NCBI RefSeq assembly: GCF_030035675.1
Contig: NC_084495.1
Location: 7,161,001 to 7,225,000, forward strand
Source: Rhineura floridana
Taxonomy: Eukaryota > Chordata > Lepidosauria > Squamata > Rhineuridae
Reading direction: 5' to 3'
DNA: 64,000 nt
In this document: one piece after another, positions 23,527 through 35,750 of the stretch
Numbering within the stretch: position 1 is the first letter of the stretch
How the letters are laid out: each line of letters starts with the position of its first letter
Notes under the pieces: generated by a model
What the model was told of the DNA's origin: nothing
Seen by the model: the letters and a program-made list of their open reading frames with translations, nothing else
Database searches by the model: none
Position numbers and translations under genes: made by a program

Positions 23527-23775
23527 CCAGTAGCATGTAATGCTAAGCCAAACCATGGGTTAGAGAGAACAAGCCAGCATGCGGGTACCCAGAGCAAAAA
23601 TCACAGCTGCCACACGACCTGAAGCTAACCCGTGGTTTGGCATATCATTATTCAGGGTTGTGATTTGTCTTCCTCAGACAAATCACGGGTGGTAAACCAA
23701 GAACACACCTTGAATACAGCTTGTGGTGAACAGGTTTACCTGTTTTGCTAAGCCAAACCATGGCTTATCTCCGAG
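23527..23775. mobile_element. Palindromic repeat (CTAAGCCAAACCATGG family)
   Basis: GCTAAGCCAAACCATGGGTT (23552) is repeated as GCTAAGCCAAACCATGGCTT near 23750, with CCCGTGGTTTGGCATATC in inverse orientation near 23630 and GATTTGTCTTCCTCAGACAAATC forming a small hairpin at 23661-23687. Probably a worn foldback transposon. Confidence 0.5.
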
Positions 23776-25989
23776 TAGGCCAGTAGCCACAAGGCCACGT
23801 GAGGAGCAAAAACAGCCAGAGTTTTTGCGCTGTGTCCCTTCTTGATTGTTTGCTCGCCCTAACCTGTGTAGCCTGGCCTTTCTATGGCTACAGCTCTGAT
23901 TAAAGCTAAAGAAAGACAACTGGGAGATCGAAAGAACTGACTTTTTCACTTTTATTTGCATTCTGTGATGCACAGAGTTTTGCACAGATTGTTATTGCTT
24001 TGTGTTTGGGTTCATTTTCACTGAGAAATTGGCTCTGTAGTTGCCTTAAGTGAACAAAACTGTGATGAATTAACTAATGTCAGATGTGGAGCCTTTATCA
24101 ATTTATTATCTTTGCTGTGGTATTGCCTATTAGAGTTTCCTCTGTTGTTCTCTACCCCCTCCCTTGTACACGCTGAAGTATTTACTAGTGCCTTGGGCAG
24201 AACCAGAATCGTTCTAATGAAACAATTAGAGCTTAGCAGCTCAATATGCAAAAGCGAATACCTCTAGCACAATGTGATTAATGCCTTCGATTACGGGTGT
24301 CCCTCTTACCCCACCCCCACCTTTTCTAGGCAGAAAGTGCAGTGAAATTCATTGCTCTCGTCCTGATTTAGAAGGGAGAATAAATACACCCCCACAAAAG
24401 ACCCTACTTTTTAAAAAGTCCTTAGCGTACAAAGATAATAAGGAGAGAATGTGGTTTCAAGGCCAAGAGCATATCGGGGTGAGCTACTGGCATGTTTGAA
24501 GCCTTTTGCAACTTATTGGTGGTCTAATTATAAGGGGACTATGAGGCTGCCTGCTTGATTATCTGGTAACCTCCCACTCTCCGCCAACACAAAAGTGCAA
24601 ATGCTTTGCCGGCCAGAGACGCATCTGAGAATGCTGATCGCACTCTCTTCCCAGCTCTGTGTTGACAGTGCGCACAGCTCTGTACCTGCAGCTTATGACA
24701 GATAACAAGGTTAAGCACAGCAGAGTTTCGATCCAGAAGCGAGCTCTACCCACAGCATGCATCACCTTACATGGTTTTCTTAATTTGTTGGATGGTGGAG
24801 GCAGTGGAGCTTCCTGACTGAGGGAAAGTAGACAGGATAGGCAGGCATACACCTTCATGCAAAACATTTGCTCCAGTTTTTTTCAGAGGAAAAAGGGGTA
24901 CCTGTCTTTGACAACAAGGGTCAAGACATGTAACATTTTTTTAAAAAAGTAGGGAGGCTGATTTTGAAGCATTCTACCACATTCTGTCCAAACATAACTT
25001 TTCCTTTCCAAGGTTTGTGCTATGAAATAAATTGTTCAGAGGACTCCCTGGGAAGCCACTATTTTGTGGCATTTTGATTCATCCTAATAAAAGTATGCTC
25101 AGCTATGGGTTTTGCAGTTATCTTCATTATGATACTATTGCTTCTTTCTGAATTCTCTTGGATTCAACATCCACATTCACTAATATTCCTGGAGTGGATG
25201 GAGCCACACAATGTAGTTAGCCACTTCTTAAGCCAAAGATAAATGGGACCCTTTGGCTTCTGCAGCTGAATTTCATGGGTGAATAATTCAGCCCTCTGAA
25301 AAATGCTCCAGCCACAGTGTGGCATCTCCCATCAGTGATTATCCACGATTAAACCAAACATGGCTTTCCCTGGGAGCCAGGGAAAGTGTCCAGATAGCTT
25401 CTTTTTTTTCTCTTTGCCTTTGGTCTCCTTAAATACTTTTGCTGTTGATATTGTTACCAGGATACAGACGTAGAAAGAGACTGATATACCTTAGAAGCAA
25501 CGACTCTGCCTAGCACAGAGGTTTGCCTTACAAATCAGCATTTAAAGTATTTATTTTAAAGAGGCAATTAAACGATATGTCTTCATGTCTAATGATGACA
25601 CCTTCAGCTAATTGGGTGAATTGCTAATGTGTAAATTTGTGCACACAGCCGAGTGGGAATTTAAAAAAGAAAGAAAGTTCAGCCCTCCAAGGCAAATTTG
25701 GCAGGTTGGCTCTGCGTGAAAAGAAATGATAGAAGAGAGGCAGCGGCTCTGATCCAACAAAGTGAATGCAAAAGCAGCCAGGACTGCATGCATGTAGCAG
25801 AAAGCTGGAATCCCAATGTTCAGCAATTTAGCTGGGAAGGTGGCATCACAGGGACTTATCCTGACACCCCCACCAGCTGACCTGCAAGGGTTTGACTTTT
25901 TAAAAGGGCTTATATGCATGTAGTTCTGATTGTTGGATCAGGCTGGAAAACTGCACACAGTACCCATTTACACACAATTTGTTTTGTCC
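23776..25989. other. Intronic DNA, mostly unrecognised
   Basis: Nothing gene-like. A stretch at 25210-25390 contains AACCA/ATGG motifs similar to the 23527 repeat. Confidence 0.4.
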
Positions 25990-27310
25990 AGTATGGGAGA
26001 GGTGGATGGTATCCACCCATGACAAAGCAAATTTACTGTGTCATAACTTCTGGGAAGCTACTATAGCGTTTGAAGGCTATGATGGGCTTGATGACAAAAT
26101 AAATGATTTTGGTCAGGGGGAAAGCCAGTCTGCTTATAGGTATTCATCCTGTTTTGGACAGTGTTGCATTTCCTCTGAAATATCAGGTTCACAATCTGGA
26201 AATGCTTCTGGACCCATCCCTGTTCCTGGAGAGGCAGGTTGTGGCTAGGGGCAGATCTGCATTTGCTCAGTCTCAGCTGGTGTGCCTTTCTGGAGAAAAC
26301 ATCTGGCTACTATGACACATGCTTTGGTTATGTTCAGCAGAGCTGGTGTCAGTGCCGGGCTTTCTTGGGAGGCTGCCAGAGTCTGAGAACCGACAGGACT
26401 CACCACAATTGGCACCTTCTGTGGGGACCCATCACCAGGCTGTGGGACGCTAAGCCACCATTTTAAATTTCCTATAATGCATTGGAGCCGCAATGTGGTT
26501 TTGCTCCAGAGCATTGTGGGATATTGAAAATAGAGGAGATCCAGCACAAATTTGGGAGCAGCTACCTAATGCCCATCAGAGGAGTATTGTCCCTGTCAAG
26601 GAATCCTGCCCGATGGGAAGTATATGGTCATAGGACGGTCTCTATGGCACTGTGCCAAGGGCCCCTACAAGCCTAGAGCCAGCCTTGACATCCAGGCTAG
26701 ACTATTGAAATACATTGTGATGATGCTGCCTTTTGAAGAATTTAGAAACAGAACTCCCCTTTGCATGTGGATCATGTGGTGCCCCCTTCATGCTGCTCAT
26801 GTGTAGGCTTCCCTATGATCAAGACCCCCAATTATGTGGGGGTCTGTGTGCAAAAAGCTGCTTCTGCATAGGCTTTGTTAGTGCAGATATCCACAGCAGT
26901 GTGCAAACATCTGGAAACAGGGCTTGCAGCACAGCCCTCCCCCTGCTGATAATTATGCAATGCTCTCTGTGTGATTCATGCCTAAAGAGGGGTATTATAT
27001 CTGGTTTAAAATGCTGCTGTCAGGCTGTTGACTGGGGACCGCTATCCATGAGCTGCTAATTTGGTGTTATCTTGCCCTCTATCACTTGGACCCAGGGCAT
27101 CTGTAAGGCCATCTCCTGCAGTATTTCTGCCCATCTGTTAGGATCTTCTGGGGAGGGTCTGCTCAGTGTCCCACCAACATGTGAAGAGTGTTTGGGTTCA
27201 TGAGACAGGTCTGCCTTGGTGACACCTGGACTGTGGAACTCCCTTCCAGCTACCAGGAAGATGATCCAAACTGTTCTGTTCCGACATGCTTTTAATACTA
27301 ACACAATAAG
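25990..27310 (+). mobile_element. Degraded L2-type LINE fragment
   Basis: Frames on the + strand give recognisable L2 pieces: SVAFPLKYQVHNLEMLLDPS (compare ALPLKEQVRSLGFLLDPS in the L2 at 58-60 kb) near 26165-26225, a dead copy of the TSRLDYCN region near 26695, and TPGLWNSLPATRKMIQTVLF, RHAFNT near 27220-27295. Several stops and inserted sequence (about 26330-26690) mark an old copy. Confidence 0.7.
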
Positions 27311-27352
27311 AGTATGTCTATGAGCAGCTTGGAAGTGGATCTGAAGCAACAA

Positions 27353-27413
27353 TGTGTGTGTGTGTGCGTGTGTGTGTGTGTGTGTATATATATATAGAGA
27401 GAGAGAGAGAGAG
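27353..27413. repeat. (TG)n(TA)n(GA)n compound microsatellite
   Basis: TG, then TA, then GA dinucleotide runs directly before a SINE. Confidence 0.95.
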
Positions 27414-27617
27414 GTGTAGTGGTTAGAGTGTTGGACTTCAACCTGGAAGACCAGGGTTCGAATCCCCACACAGCCGTGAAGTTCACTGGGTGACCTTGGG
27501 CCAGTCACTGCCTCTCAGCCTCAGAGGAAGGCAGTGGTAAACCCCGTCTGAATACCACTTACCATGAAAATCCTATTCATAGGGTCGCCATAAGTCGGAA
27601 TCGATTTGAAGGCAGTA
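27414..27617 (+). repeat. tRNA-derived SINE, nearly complete
   Basis: Starts GTGTAGTGGTTAGAGTGTTG and ends GTCGCCATAAGTCGGAATCG, TTTGAAGGCAGT. A TAGA microsatellite follows the tail. Confidence 0.85.
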
Positions 27618-27618
27618 C

Positions 27619-27680
<62 letters not shown>

Positions 27681-27711
27681 TCATTCATATATATATATAT
27701 ATATATATATA
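27618..27711. repeat. (TAGA)n and (AT)n microsatellites
   Basis: About 15 TAGA units at 27618-27680, then TCATTC and AT dinucleotides at 27687-27711. Confidence 0.95.
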
Positions 27712-28308
27712 ACTTCACTCAAGCTTGCTCTGGATCCCTATAAGGATTCCATTAATCACCTAAAATATATATATGAACGAAATTGTGATTAACCAAACAG
27801 AGGTTTTTATTATATTAACAAAATGTTTCAGCTTCCGCCTTCATCAGCTGCCAACATACAAATGCTGTTACCAAGGTGGCAGTTATAGAGCTTTGAGAAT
27901 GGAATGCTCAGAGGGGCTTCATTTGCAGAAGCTAAGTGGTGGTGGTACTGTCCTCCAGGTTCAGGCCATGTGGTGCCAATGTGTCCAGAGAGTATATCCA
28001 AAAGTTCTCCCTTTTGGTCAATGCTGCTGGATCTGCTGGCAGCTCTATCGCTGTAACGGAAAAGTCCAACAGGCTGTGACCCTCGATATTAAAATGCTTT
28101 GCAACTGGTTGCTCCACTTTTTTTGTCAAAATTGTCGACTTGTGGTTCCTGAAGCACGTGCATAGGTCAGTTGTGGTCTTTCCTACGTATTGGATATGAC
28201 ATCCTGGTCTTTTGCACTCGATGATGTAAACTATATTGCAGGACCTGCAGGTGATGTTCTGTTTGATGTAATATGTCCTGCCTGTCCTAGCGCTTGTAAA
28301 AGTGGCTG
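27712..28308 (-). mobile_element. Penelope-like element, GIY-YIG endonuclease end
   Basis: The reverse strand encodes the C-terminal nuclease of a Penelope-like retroelement: TYYIKQNITCRSCNIVYIIE, CKRPGCHIQYVGKTTTDL with the GIY-YIG-like VYIIE...QYVGKT pair, an RNH motif (FRNHKSTI), VAKHFNIEGHSLLDF and the terminal ENFWIYSLDTLAPHGLN. The frame is open across 28339-27932. Downstream (27720-27930 reversed) comes a 3' UTR with TGATGAAGGCGGAAGCTGAA. The reverse transcriptase part is absent, so the copy is 5'-truncated. Such elements are known from reptiles. Confidence 0.85.
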
Positions 28309-28341
28309 TGTATATATATATATATATACACACACACACAT
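28309..28341. repeat. (TA)n(CA)n microsatellite
   Basis: Simple repeat abutting the 5' end of the Penelope-like fragment. Confidence 0.95.
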
Positions 28342-30067
28342 GAATGAAAATCTACTCTTATATCTCCCATTAAAAAAATGAATAAACATACTAGTATTTC
28401 TCCTGTAAACAATTTCTGCCATCTGCTATTGCAGATGGAGCTCAAAGCATTAATGAATTACTCTGTGTACCTAATGAATTGATCTATTGATTGTGGATTT
28501 GTATTAATATATCTTGATGCAAGAGATGTGTGGGACAGTTGAGGTGAAGTCCAAAATGTCTGGAAGGCACCAAGCTGGGAAAGGCTGATCATTGCAAGCA
28601 GTGGTTTGCAATCCTGCGGTTTGTAGCAAACAGAGCAGTGCTGGTTTAGGAGTTAGCTTGCACAATTAGTGGTGATCGTTGGAGAGTTATGTTATGCAGA
28701 ACTCATCATGGGCAATCCACACAATCATATGCTGGCTTAATAAGCCCGGATCTGAACATGTGGCATCTACCCACAGGCAGACCCTTTCCAGATCCTGTGA
28801 GTGAATGGCTGAACAATCTGTCAATCGTAGCTTTCCATTACGTGCAACTAATGGCTTCAAAACAAGCCAGGATATTAAGCTATGGTTTAAAGTTAGCTTA
28901 ATATCAACTTTGTTTGAAACATTAACCAGAGTTTCCAGGTTTACACATAATGGGAAGCTGTGATTAGTAGCTGAATCTTGGCTTGTTCAACCACTTGCTT
29001 GCTGGGTAGAGCGAACAGCAGGGAAGGTGCTTCATGCACCCACAGGCAGCTCATGCACATTCTGGCTCATAAAGGCAGGATACGATTGTGCAAACCAGGC
29101 CAATCTGTGTCTGCCAGAGATTTGGCAATGTTGGTGGTGGCCCAATCACAGGTCACTGTGTTTCTTTCTGGAACTGTCAGCTCCACCAGCCAGTGCTTAC
29201 AACGGTGATATTACTTGGCATTGCTGGCTCTCGCCTCACTCCAACCTTTGATTCACCTTTTGAATGTGTGCATTGTTGTGATCCCAGGGTAACCGGTTGT
29301 GTGAAAAGGACCTGCCTTTCATCCATGCCATGTCTCTTTAAGTAAGTAGATCAAGAGACGCACCTCTTTGCCCAGGTCTTGAAGGATGGTCAACTGAGAT
29401 GCTGCCGCCTTCCGACATGTTGTTAGTGTTGCTATTGCTGCTGATTTGGCTTTGCTTGATGTTTTAACTGAAGTCTTGCATTATTTGCTCCTTTTACACC
29501 GTGACATTTGGCAAGACTATTGGGTAAAAGGCAAGCTATAAATATACATAAAAAAGAAATTCAGGGTAAGGCCCCTCTCACCCACACATACGTGTGTGTG
29601 GGTGTGTTGTGGGTGCATGCGCGCCTTTGTAGCTGCTATTGAATCTAGACAGCTGGATCTGAACCAGTGTGACCATTATTCTGTGCACTGCATAGATTTG
29701 CCATGACCATGCACCAAATTGTTTGCAAAGTAACTGAGTAAAAGACTCTGTGATATATACATAAGCAAATCCTCCCTGTACACAGTGAAATGCAGTGGAC
29801 AACTTTTTAATCAATTTATGTCAGATTTGATGCATGTCAGTCTTTTTAAAAACATTTCTGTGTTTTAACTATGTTTTATTCGGCTATGTGACACTGCATG
29901 GATTTGCCCTGGTTATGAATTGTTTCCATTTTGAGCATTTGTGCCCTGTTTTTTTAAACACAACTTCTTTGAATGATATAATAATGAGATGCATATATTT
30001 AGATTTGGAATGGGTTTATATCTATAGTCATCTTTTTGACATGAACGTGATTTTTTTTTAGTTTGTC
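28342..30067. other. Intronic DNA, mostly unrecognised
   Basis: A MITE end (GGCACCAAGCTGGGAAAGGC) lies at 28566-28587. A possible worn LINE tail lies near 29395-29560. No gene. Confidence 0.4.
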
Positions 30068-30650
30068 CAAAAAGGACAACCAAGATGATCAAGGGGTTGG
30101 AGTGACTCCCCTATGAGGAAAGGTTGCAGCATTTGGGGCTTTTTAGTTTAGAGAAAAGGCGGGTCAGAGGAGACATGATAGAAGTGTCTAAAATTATACA
30201 TGGCGTTGAAAAAGTGGAATAAGAAAAGTTCTTCTCCCTCTCTCATAACACTAGAACTGGTGGACAAGCAATGAAGCTGAATGTTGGAAGATTCAGGACA
30301 GACAAAAGGAAGGACTGCTTCATGCAGCGCATAGTTAAACTACGGGATCCGCTCCCACAAAAGGCAGTGATGGCCACCAACTTGGATGGCTTTAACAGAG
30401 GATTAGACAAATTCGTGGAGGAGAATGGTCTCACAGGCTACTAGCCATGATGGCTCTGCTCTGCCTCCACAGTCAAAGGCAATCTGCTTCTGAAGACCAG
30501 TTTCTGGAAACGGGGGGGGGGTGCTCTTGCGCTCAGGTCCTGCTTGCAGGCTTCCCATTGGGGCATCTGGCTGGCTATGGTGAGACAAGGATGCTGGACT
30601 AGATGGGCCACTGGCCTGATCCGGCAGGCTCTTCTTAGGTTCTTATAAAT
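30068..30650 (+). mobile_element. CR1 LINE 3' end
   Basis: CR1 ORF2 C-terminal and 3' UTR sequence (GGCGGGTCAGAGGAGACATG, CTTCATGCAGCGCATAGTTA, GATGGCTTTAACAGAGGATT) ending GGCCTGATCCGGCAGGCTCT, TCTTAGGTTCTTATA. Degraded coding part. Confidence 0.85.
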
Positions 30651-30877
30651 ACAGCTTCTACTTACTTTCTGCTATTTGTGCAAGAATAAATAGTATTTCA
30701 TTGAAAGGACACTAAATTTTGTGCAATTGGGTCTAGGCAGGAGACTTGTAGATTGTCTCGCCTGCATAATTGGATCAGTGATAATGATGATGATTCGATT
30801 TGATGACAGTTTTTTACACCACTCTGCATCCATTTGCCAACTCAACATTTTGTCTTTAGATTTCTCCTAATCTCACA

Positions 30878-31671
30878 TGGTCATAGAGTTGGAAGGGGCC
30901 TTGTAGGCCATCGAGTCCAACCCCCTGCTCACAGCAGGAAATCCACAGCTAGAGCATCTCCTGCAGATAGCTGTCCAGCCTCTGCTTGAAGACATCCAGC
31001 GAAGGGGATCCCACCACCTCCCTAGGCAGTCGGTTCTATTGCCGAACTGCCCTTACTGTCAAGAAGTTCCTTCTAATGTCCAATCTGAATCTACACTCCT
31101 GCAACTTAAAACCATTAGACCTAGTCCTACCCTCTGGGGCAGCAGAGAACAAATCTGTACCCTCCTCTATGTGACAGCCCTTCAGGTACTTAAAGAGTGC
31201 AATCATGTCACCCCTCAGCCTTCTCTTCACCAGACTGAACATGCCAAGTTCCTTCAACCTTTCCTCATAAGACTTGTTCTCCATACCGGCTATCATCCTC
31301 GTCACCCTCTTCTGAACCCGCTCTAACTTGTCTATATCTTTCTTAAAATGAGGCGCCCAGAACTGAACGCAGTATTCCAGAGGAGGCCTGACTAATGCAG
31401 AATATAGTGGGACTATTACTTCCCTCGACCTGGAAACTATAGCTCTGTTTATGCAGCCCAAAACCGTGTTTGCCTTTTTTGCCGCAGCATCATACTGCTG
31501 GGTCATGTTCAACTTGCGATCCACTACAATTCCAAGGTCCTTCTCACACGCACTACTGCTAAGCCAGGTATTTCCCATCCTGTACCCGTGCATTTTGTTT
31601 TTGTGGCCTAAATGCAGAATCCTGCATTTGTCTTTATTGAATTTCATTTCATTAATTTCAGCCCAATTTTC
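30878..31671 (-). mobile_element. CR1 LINE 3' part, copy A
   Basis: The reverse strand reads NWAEINEMKFNKDKCRILHL through LVRPPLEYCVQFWAPHFKKD to FRLDIRRNFLTVRAVRQ in one frame, then a CR1 3' UTR ending in GTTGGAAGGGGCC-type sequence reversed. 5'-truncated just before the FADD motif. Confidence 0.9.
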
Positions 31672-32480
31672 TAGAATAGAATAGTAGAGTTGGAAGGGGC
31701 CTATAAGGCCATCAAGTCCAACCCGCTGCTCAATGCAGGAATCCAAATCAAAGCATTCCTGACATGGCTGTCCAGCTGCCTCCAGTATCACAGAGCCCAC
31801 TACCTCTCTAGGTAATTGGTTCCATTGTCATATGGCTCTAACAGTTAGGAAGTTTTTCCTGATGTCCAGTCGAAATCTGGCTTCCTGCAGCTTGAGCCCA
31901 TTATTCCATGTCCTGCACTCTGGGACAATCGAGAAGAGATCCCGGTCCTCCTCTACGTGACAACCTTTCATGCACTTGAAGAGTGCTATCATATCTCCCC
32001 CCAGTCTTCTCTTCTCCAGGCTAAACATGCCCAGTTCTTTCAGTCTCTCCTCATGGGGCTTTGTTTGTAGTCCCCTAATCATCCTTGTTGCCCTCCTCTG
32101 AACCTGTTCCAGTTTGTCTGCATCCTTCTTAAAGTGCGGAGACCAGAACTGGACACAGTACTCAAGATGAGGCCTAACCAGTGCTGAATAGAGGGGAACT
32201 AATACTTCACGAGATTTGGAAACTATACTTCTGTTAATGCAGCCTAATATAGCATTTGCCTTTTTTGCAGCCACATCACGCTGTTGGCTCATATTCAGCT
32301 TGTGATCAACGACAATTCCAAGATCCTTCTCACATGTTGTATTGCTGAGCCAAGTATCCCCCATCTTATAACTGTGCATTTGTTTTTTTCTCCCTAAGTG
32401 TAGAACTTTGCATTTATCCCTGTTGAATTCCATTATGTTGTTCTCAGCCCAATGCTCCAGCCATTCTGTCTTCATTTTGT
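31672..32480 (-). mobile_element. CR1 LINE 3' part, copy B, adjoining copy A
   Basis: The reverse strand has an open 215-codon frame: EHWAENNIMEFNRDKCKVLH ... LVRPHLEYCVQFWSPHFKKD ... FRLDIRKNFLTVRAI. Closer to the copy at 18401 than to copy A. Its 3' terminal TAGAATAGAATAG touches the truncated 5' edge of copy A, so two subfamilies sit head to tail. Confidence 0.9.
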
Positions 32481-32544
32481 AGTTACAAACACTCTCAAGA
32501 AAAGGGGATTATCCTAAGCGCTATAGGATCATGGCTTCCATTTT

Positions 32545-32689
32545 ATTTATTTATTGCATTTATATCCCACCTTTATCCCAAAGAGCTCAAAGTGACATGC
32601 ATTGGCACCCCAAAACACCCCCCCCAGGAGCGTGTTCTCTTCAAGATGGGATAGAGTTGCATCTGGCCAAAGATGTGCCTGGAAATGTG
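32545..32689 (-). repeat. SINE-tail-like repeat
   Basis: GCATTTATATCCCACCTTTA and GAGCTCAAAGTGACATGC, the reverse of the common lizard SINE/LINE tail. A related sequence follows at 32700. Confidence 0.5.
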
Positions 32690-33275
32690 GGTGTGTTTAT
32701 TATTATATTTACATCCCACTATTACTCCAAGGAGCTCAAGGTAGCATATAGATACAGTTCTCCCCCTTCCAATTTTATCCTCATAAGAACCCTTGAGGTA
32801 GGTTAACCTGAGAGCCAGTGACTGGCCTAAGGTCACCCAATGAGCTTCATGGCTGAGTTGGGGATTTGAGCCCTGCTGTCCCAGGCAGGGGTGTAGTTGT
32901 CCAGGGTCTGGGGGGTGTCTTAGACTCTTTACTTTTTTGGGAGCAGGGTCCCTATGTCTCCAGCATCCTACAAGCCAATCAGCATGAAAGAGGAGAGTAT
33001 TAGCCACTGAGAAGAGTCATCTAACATGCTTCCTTGTCCTTTCCTGCTGATTGGAGCCAATCAGAGTGAAAGGAGGTGAGTCAAACAATGAGAAAACTCT
33101 TCTCATTGTCAACACTCCCCTCTTTCGTGCTTATTGGCTCCTAGGGATTAACAAGGATCTCATTCTCAATGGCTGTGATTAACACGAAGGGACCCTGCAC
33201 TTCTGAATTTGCCACCAAACTACTGCTCCCAGGTCCTAGCCCAACACTCTAACCACCATACCACGCAGGCTCTCA
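32690..33275 (-). repeat. tRNA-derived SINE split by a hAT-like element
   Basis: The reverse strand reads the head GAGAGCCTGCGTGGTATGGT, GGTTAGAGTGTTGGGCTAGG up to 33226, and resumes after 32885 with CAGCAGGGCTCAAATCCCCA, CTCAGCCATGAAGCTCATTG and a body ending near 32690. The two halves meet exactly at the 8-bp duplication around the inserted element (32886-33225). Confidence 0.8.
32886..33225. mobile_element. hAT-like non-autonomous element, copy 3 (inside a SINE)
   Basis: Opposite orientation to the other copies: CAGGGGTGTAGTTGTCCAGG at the left, TTGCCACCAAACTACTG at the right. Flanked by GTCCCAGG (32878-32885) and CTCCCAGG (33226-33233), seven of eight bases equal. Non-coding. Confidence 0.9.
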
Positions 33276-34884
33276 CTTTCATAAGTGAGTTGAGATATGA
33301 CAGCCTCCTTTGTTTGTCTTCCCATTTTATCCCATCTGTGGTGATGCTGAGCTTCCAGGAGCCCCACAGGAAAAGGCCCCTAAGAAGCAAAGAGCAGTGA
33401 ATGCATGAGAGGGAACAGTGTAGGCAGGAGCGGGACCCGACGGCCCATGCTGCTCCACTCAAATGGCTGCCTTGCCCCTGCTTGTGCCATGCCTGGGGCA
33501 GGCCCCTGCCTCTGTTTATCGTGTGGGGACCCTGCCTTCTCTGGGTGATCATCCAAAGCAGGCCCTGACCCCATTTTATCCTGCAAGATGAGATGGGAAA
33601 TAGCAGGGTACCCAGTCCGTGCATAACGGAGAGGGGAAGTTGTGTCTTTGCATGGTGTTGCTGTTCAGTATATTAGTCTTTGTGTTGGATCCAGGCAAAG
33701 TCACAGTGCAATCCTAAGTAGGCATGTGAAGGGGCAGACTGGCTGCCGCTTCCAAAGTTCCATTGGCTCATACCAGCCAGGGCAGGATATGTGGAGGGTG
33801 ATTTACTTTTCTTTCGTGGATCTTTATTTCTAATTTCCCACATTGGTTCCAATGGGGGGAGGACTATTTATGCCATCTCCAGGCTGGCATGAAAGGGATG
33901 TGTGTCCCAGAGTCTTGGCTCTCTGCGGATATTGAAGGGGCCTTGGATCCAGCAGATCCAAGGCTGCCCCTGTCCTGCCCACCCCATTTGAGGTCTGATG
34001 GCAGCTATTGCCTATAAGACCACTGCCAACAAGTAGATCGATTCCTGTGGACATAGAGGCCTCTGCCATGGACGTGACCTCCTCATCCCCCTGACAGAGA
34101 TGCAACTCCGCCCTGGCGGCCGGTGGGTCTGGGGGTTGGGATTGTTTTGTCAGTTGCGTTTGGTTTCAGTGGATTTGATGAAAGCTCTTGGTTCTCACGG
34201 TCTTCAGTGGGACAAGGGCAGCAATCTGAGCCTGAATTCAGCTGACTGATTTGATCCTGCTGCTGTGAGGAATTTCCTGCTTGGATTTTTTTTTTAGTAT
34301 TTTTATTTTTTGCTGCTTTTGCCAATCTCAACCAATCTTTATTTACTTACAGTCAACTGACCACAAATATTGCTGCTTTTGTATTTTACAAGATTGTGTC
34401 TCTTGTAATTAGTATTATGATTTGATGGTTTTTACTGGGTTTTGTCTTTCTCAGCCACTTTGAGGTCGTGTTGATGGAGAAAGGCAGGGTTGAATCCATT
34501 ATAAATAAATAAATAACAACATGTATTTTAAAAATCAGACTTGTGAGCTGCTGTATAAATGCTTTTGGCAAAAGGCAAGGTAAATATGTTAATATTATTA
34601 GATTAATCTTATTAATAATAAATAATCTGTTTTTAAAAAGAGTGCAGTTTCTTAACTAGAGAGTGGGGAGTTGTACTGATCATTATTCACATTGTGGGCA
34701 GTCTGCAAACAAAAGTGCATGCCACCTTGTGCAAGCATATTCCATCTGGTGATCACCTTATCAGCAGAAGCTCTGTCTGAGTGAGGAATCTGTTTTCTAA
34801 GGTACAAAAAAGGTCACTTTCAAGTAACGGGAAAACACTATATCCCCTCCACAGGAGCACACTGTTGAGAAAAAGGATCTAGAC
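33276..34884. other. Intronic DNA with a possible worn LINE tail
   Basis: 34436-34520 resembles an L2-type 3' end (CAGCCACTTTGAGG ... GAAAGGCAGGGTTGAATC then ATAAATAAATAAAT). 33830-34260 is G/C-richer, possibly part of the same old element. No gene. Confidence 0.4.
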
Positions 34885-35259
34885 CAGGGTTTTCCAAACA
34901 GTGGGTCATGAACCACCAGTGGCCCATGAGCTTAATTCAGGTGTTCCGTGGCACCTCTGTAGATTTGTGGTTCTAGATGGGTGATGACCCATCCTCTGCA
35001 TTAAATATTTGTATTGATTTGTAATTGTATTTTAATTGCTTCTTTTGTTTCTTATATTGTATTTTATTTATTACAGTTTGAATTCCAATCAACTACAATA
35101 TATAAATAACAGAAGCAATAAAAATACATTTAAAAAACCATACAGCGTCTAGCACAATACATTACAATTGCTACAACAAGCAGGAAAATTGTTAAGTATT
35201 CTGCAAGACCATCAGCAATTTTCAAGGGATCTATGGGGGGGAAAGTTTGGGAACCACTA
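34885..35259. mobile_element. hAT-type MITE, A/T-rich interior
   Basis: The ends CAGGGTTTTCCAAAC and GTTTGGGAACCACTA are imperfect inverted repeats, flanked by ATCTAGAC (34877-34884) and ATCTGGAC (35260-35267). The A/T-rich interior matches the split copy at 10502-11010. Confidence 0.8.
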
Positions 35260-35750
35260 ATCTGGACTGTGCCATAAATAGGTAACAAATGTGCATTTTT
35301 TGGTAGGAAAAACAATCCAGGTGTCTGAAAAGATCCAAAGGATACCTGTCCTGACTCACCCTACCATTTGATGCTTCTTTCGTACTTTCGACTCAGTTCA
35401 TTCCCTCACTTCCTGATTTGCGATAATTATTGTTTGCTACATCTGCATCAATAAACAATGGTTATCATGAACTGTAGTCTGCCTCCAGACAAGAATGTGA
35501 AACTCAGTCCAAACCATGGTTTCAGTTTCTGACCTGGAAACAAATTATAGCTTGCAGGGATGACAAGTAATGTTTAACATGAACTAAGAACTGAGGACAT
35601 GAATTGGAGCTTGTAAGGGGAGGTGGGATGGGAAGAGGGGGGAGAACCTAGGGCACAGCCCTCAGAACCAAACTATGGTTTGGCTGTAACATCAAAACTA
35701 AGCCATTGTCCATTCCCAATCTCTGCTGCCCATCCCTGTCTTGTCCACCT
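35260..35750. other. Intronic DNA with AACCATGG-type palindromic scraps
   Basis: 35440-35560 contains GTCCAAACCATGGTTTCAG, related to the 23527 repeat. Nothing else recognised. Confidence 0.4.

Noticed and set aside
26245-26547. 100-codon reverse frame
   Set aside because: Opposite the degraded L2 and inserted sequence. No homology.
27618-27680. CRISPR-like regular repeat
   Set aside because: A simple (TAGA)n microsatellite with no spacers in a vertebrate genome.
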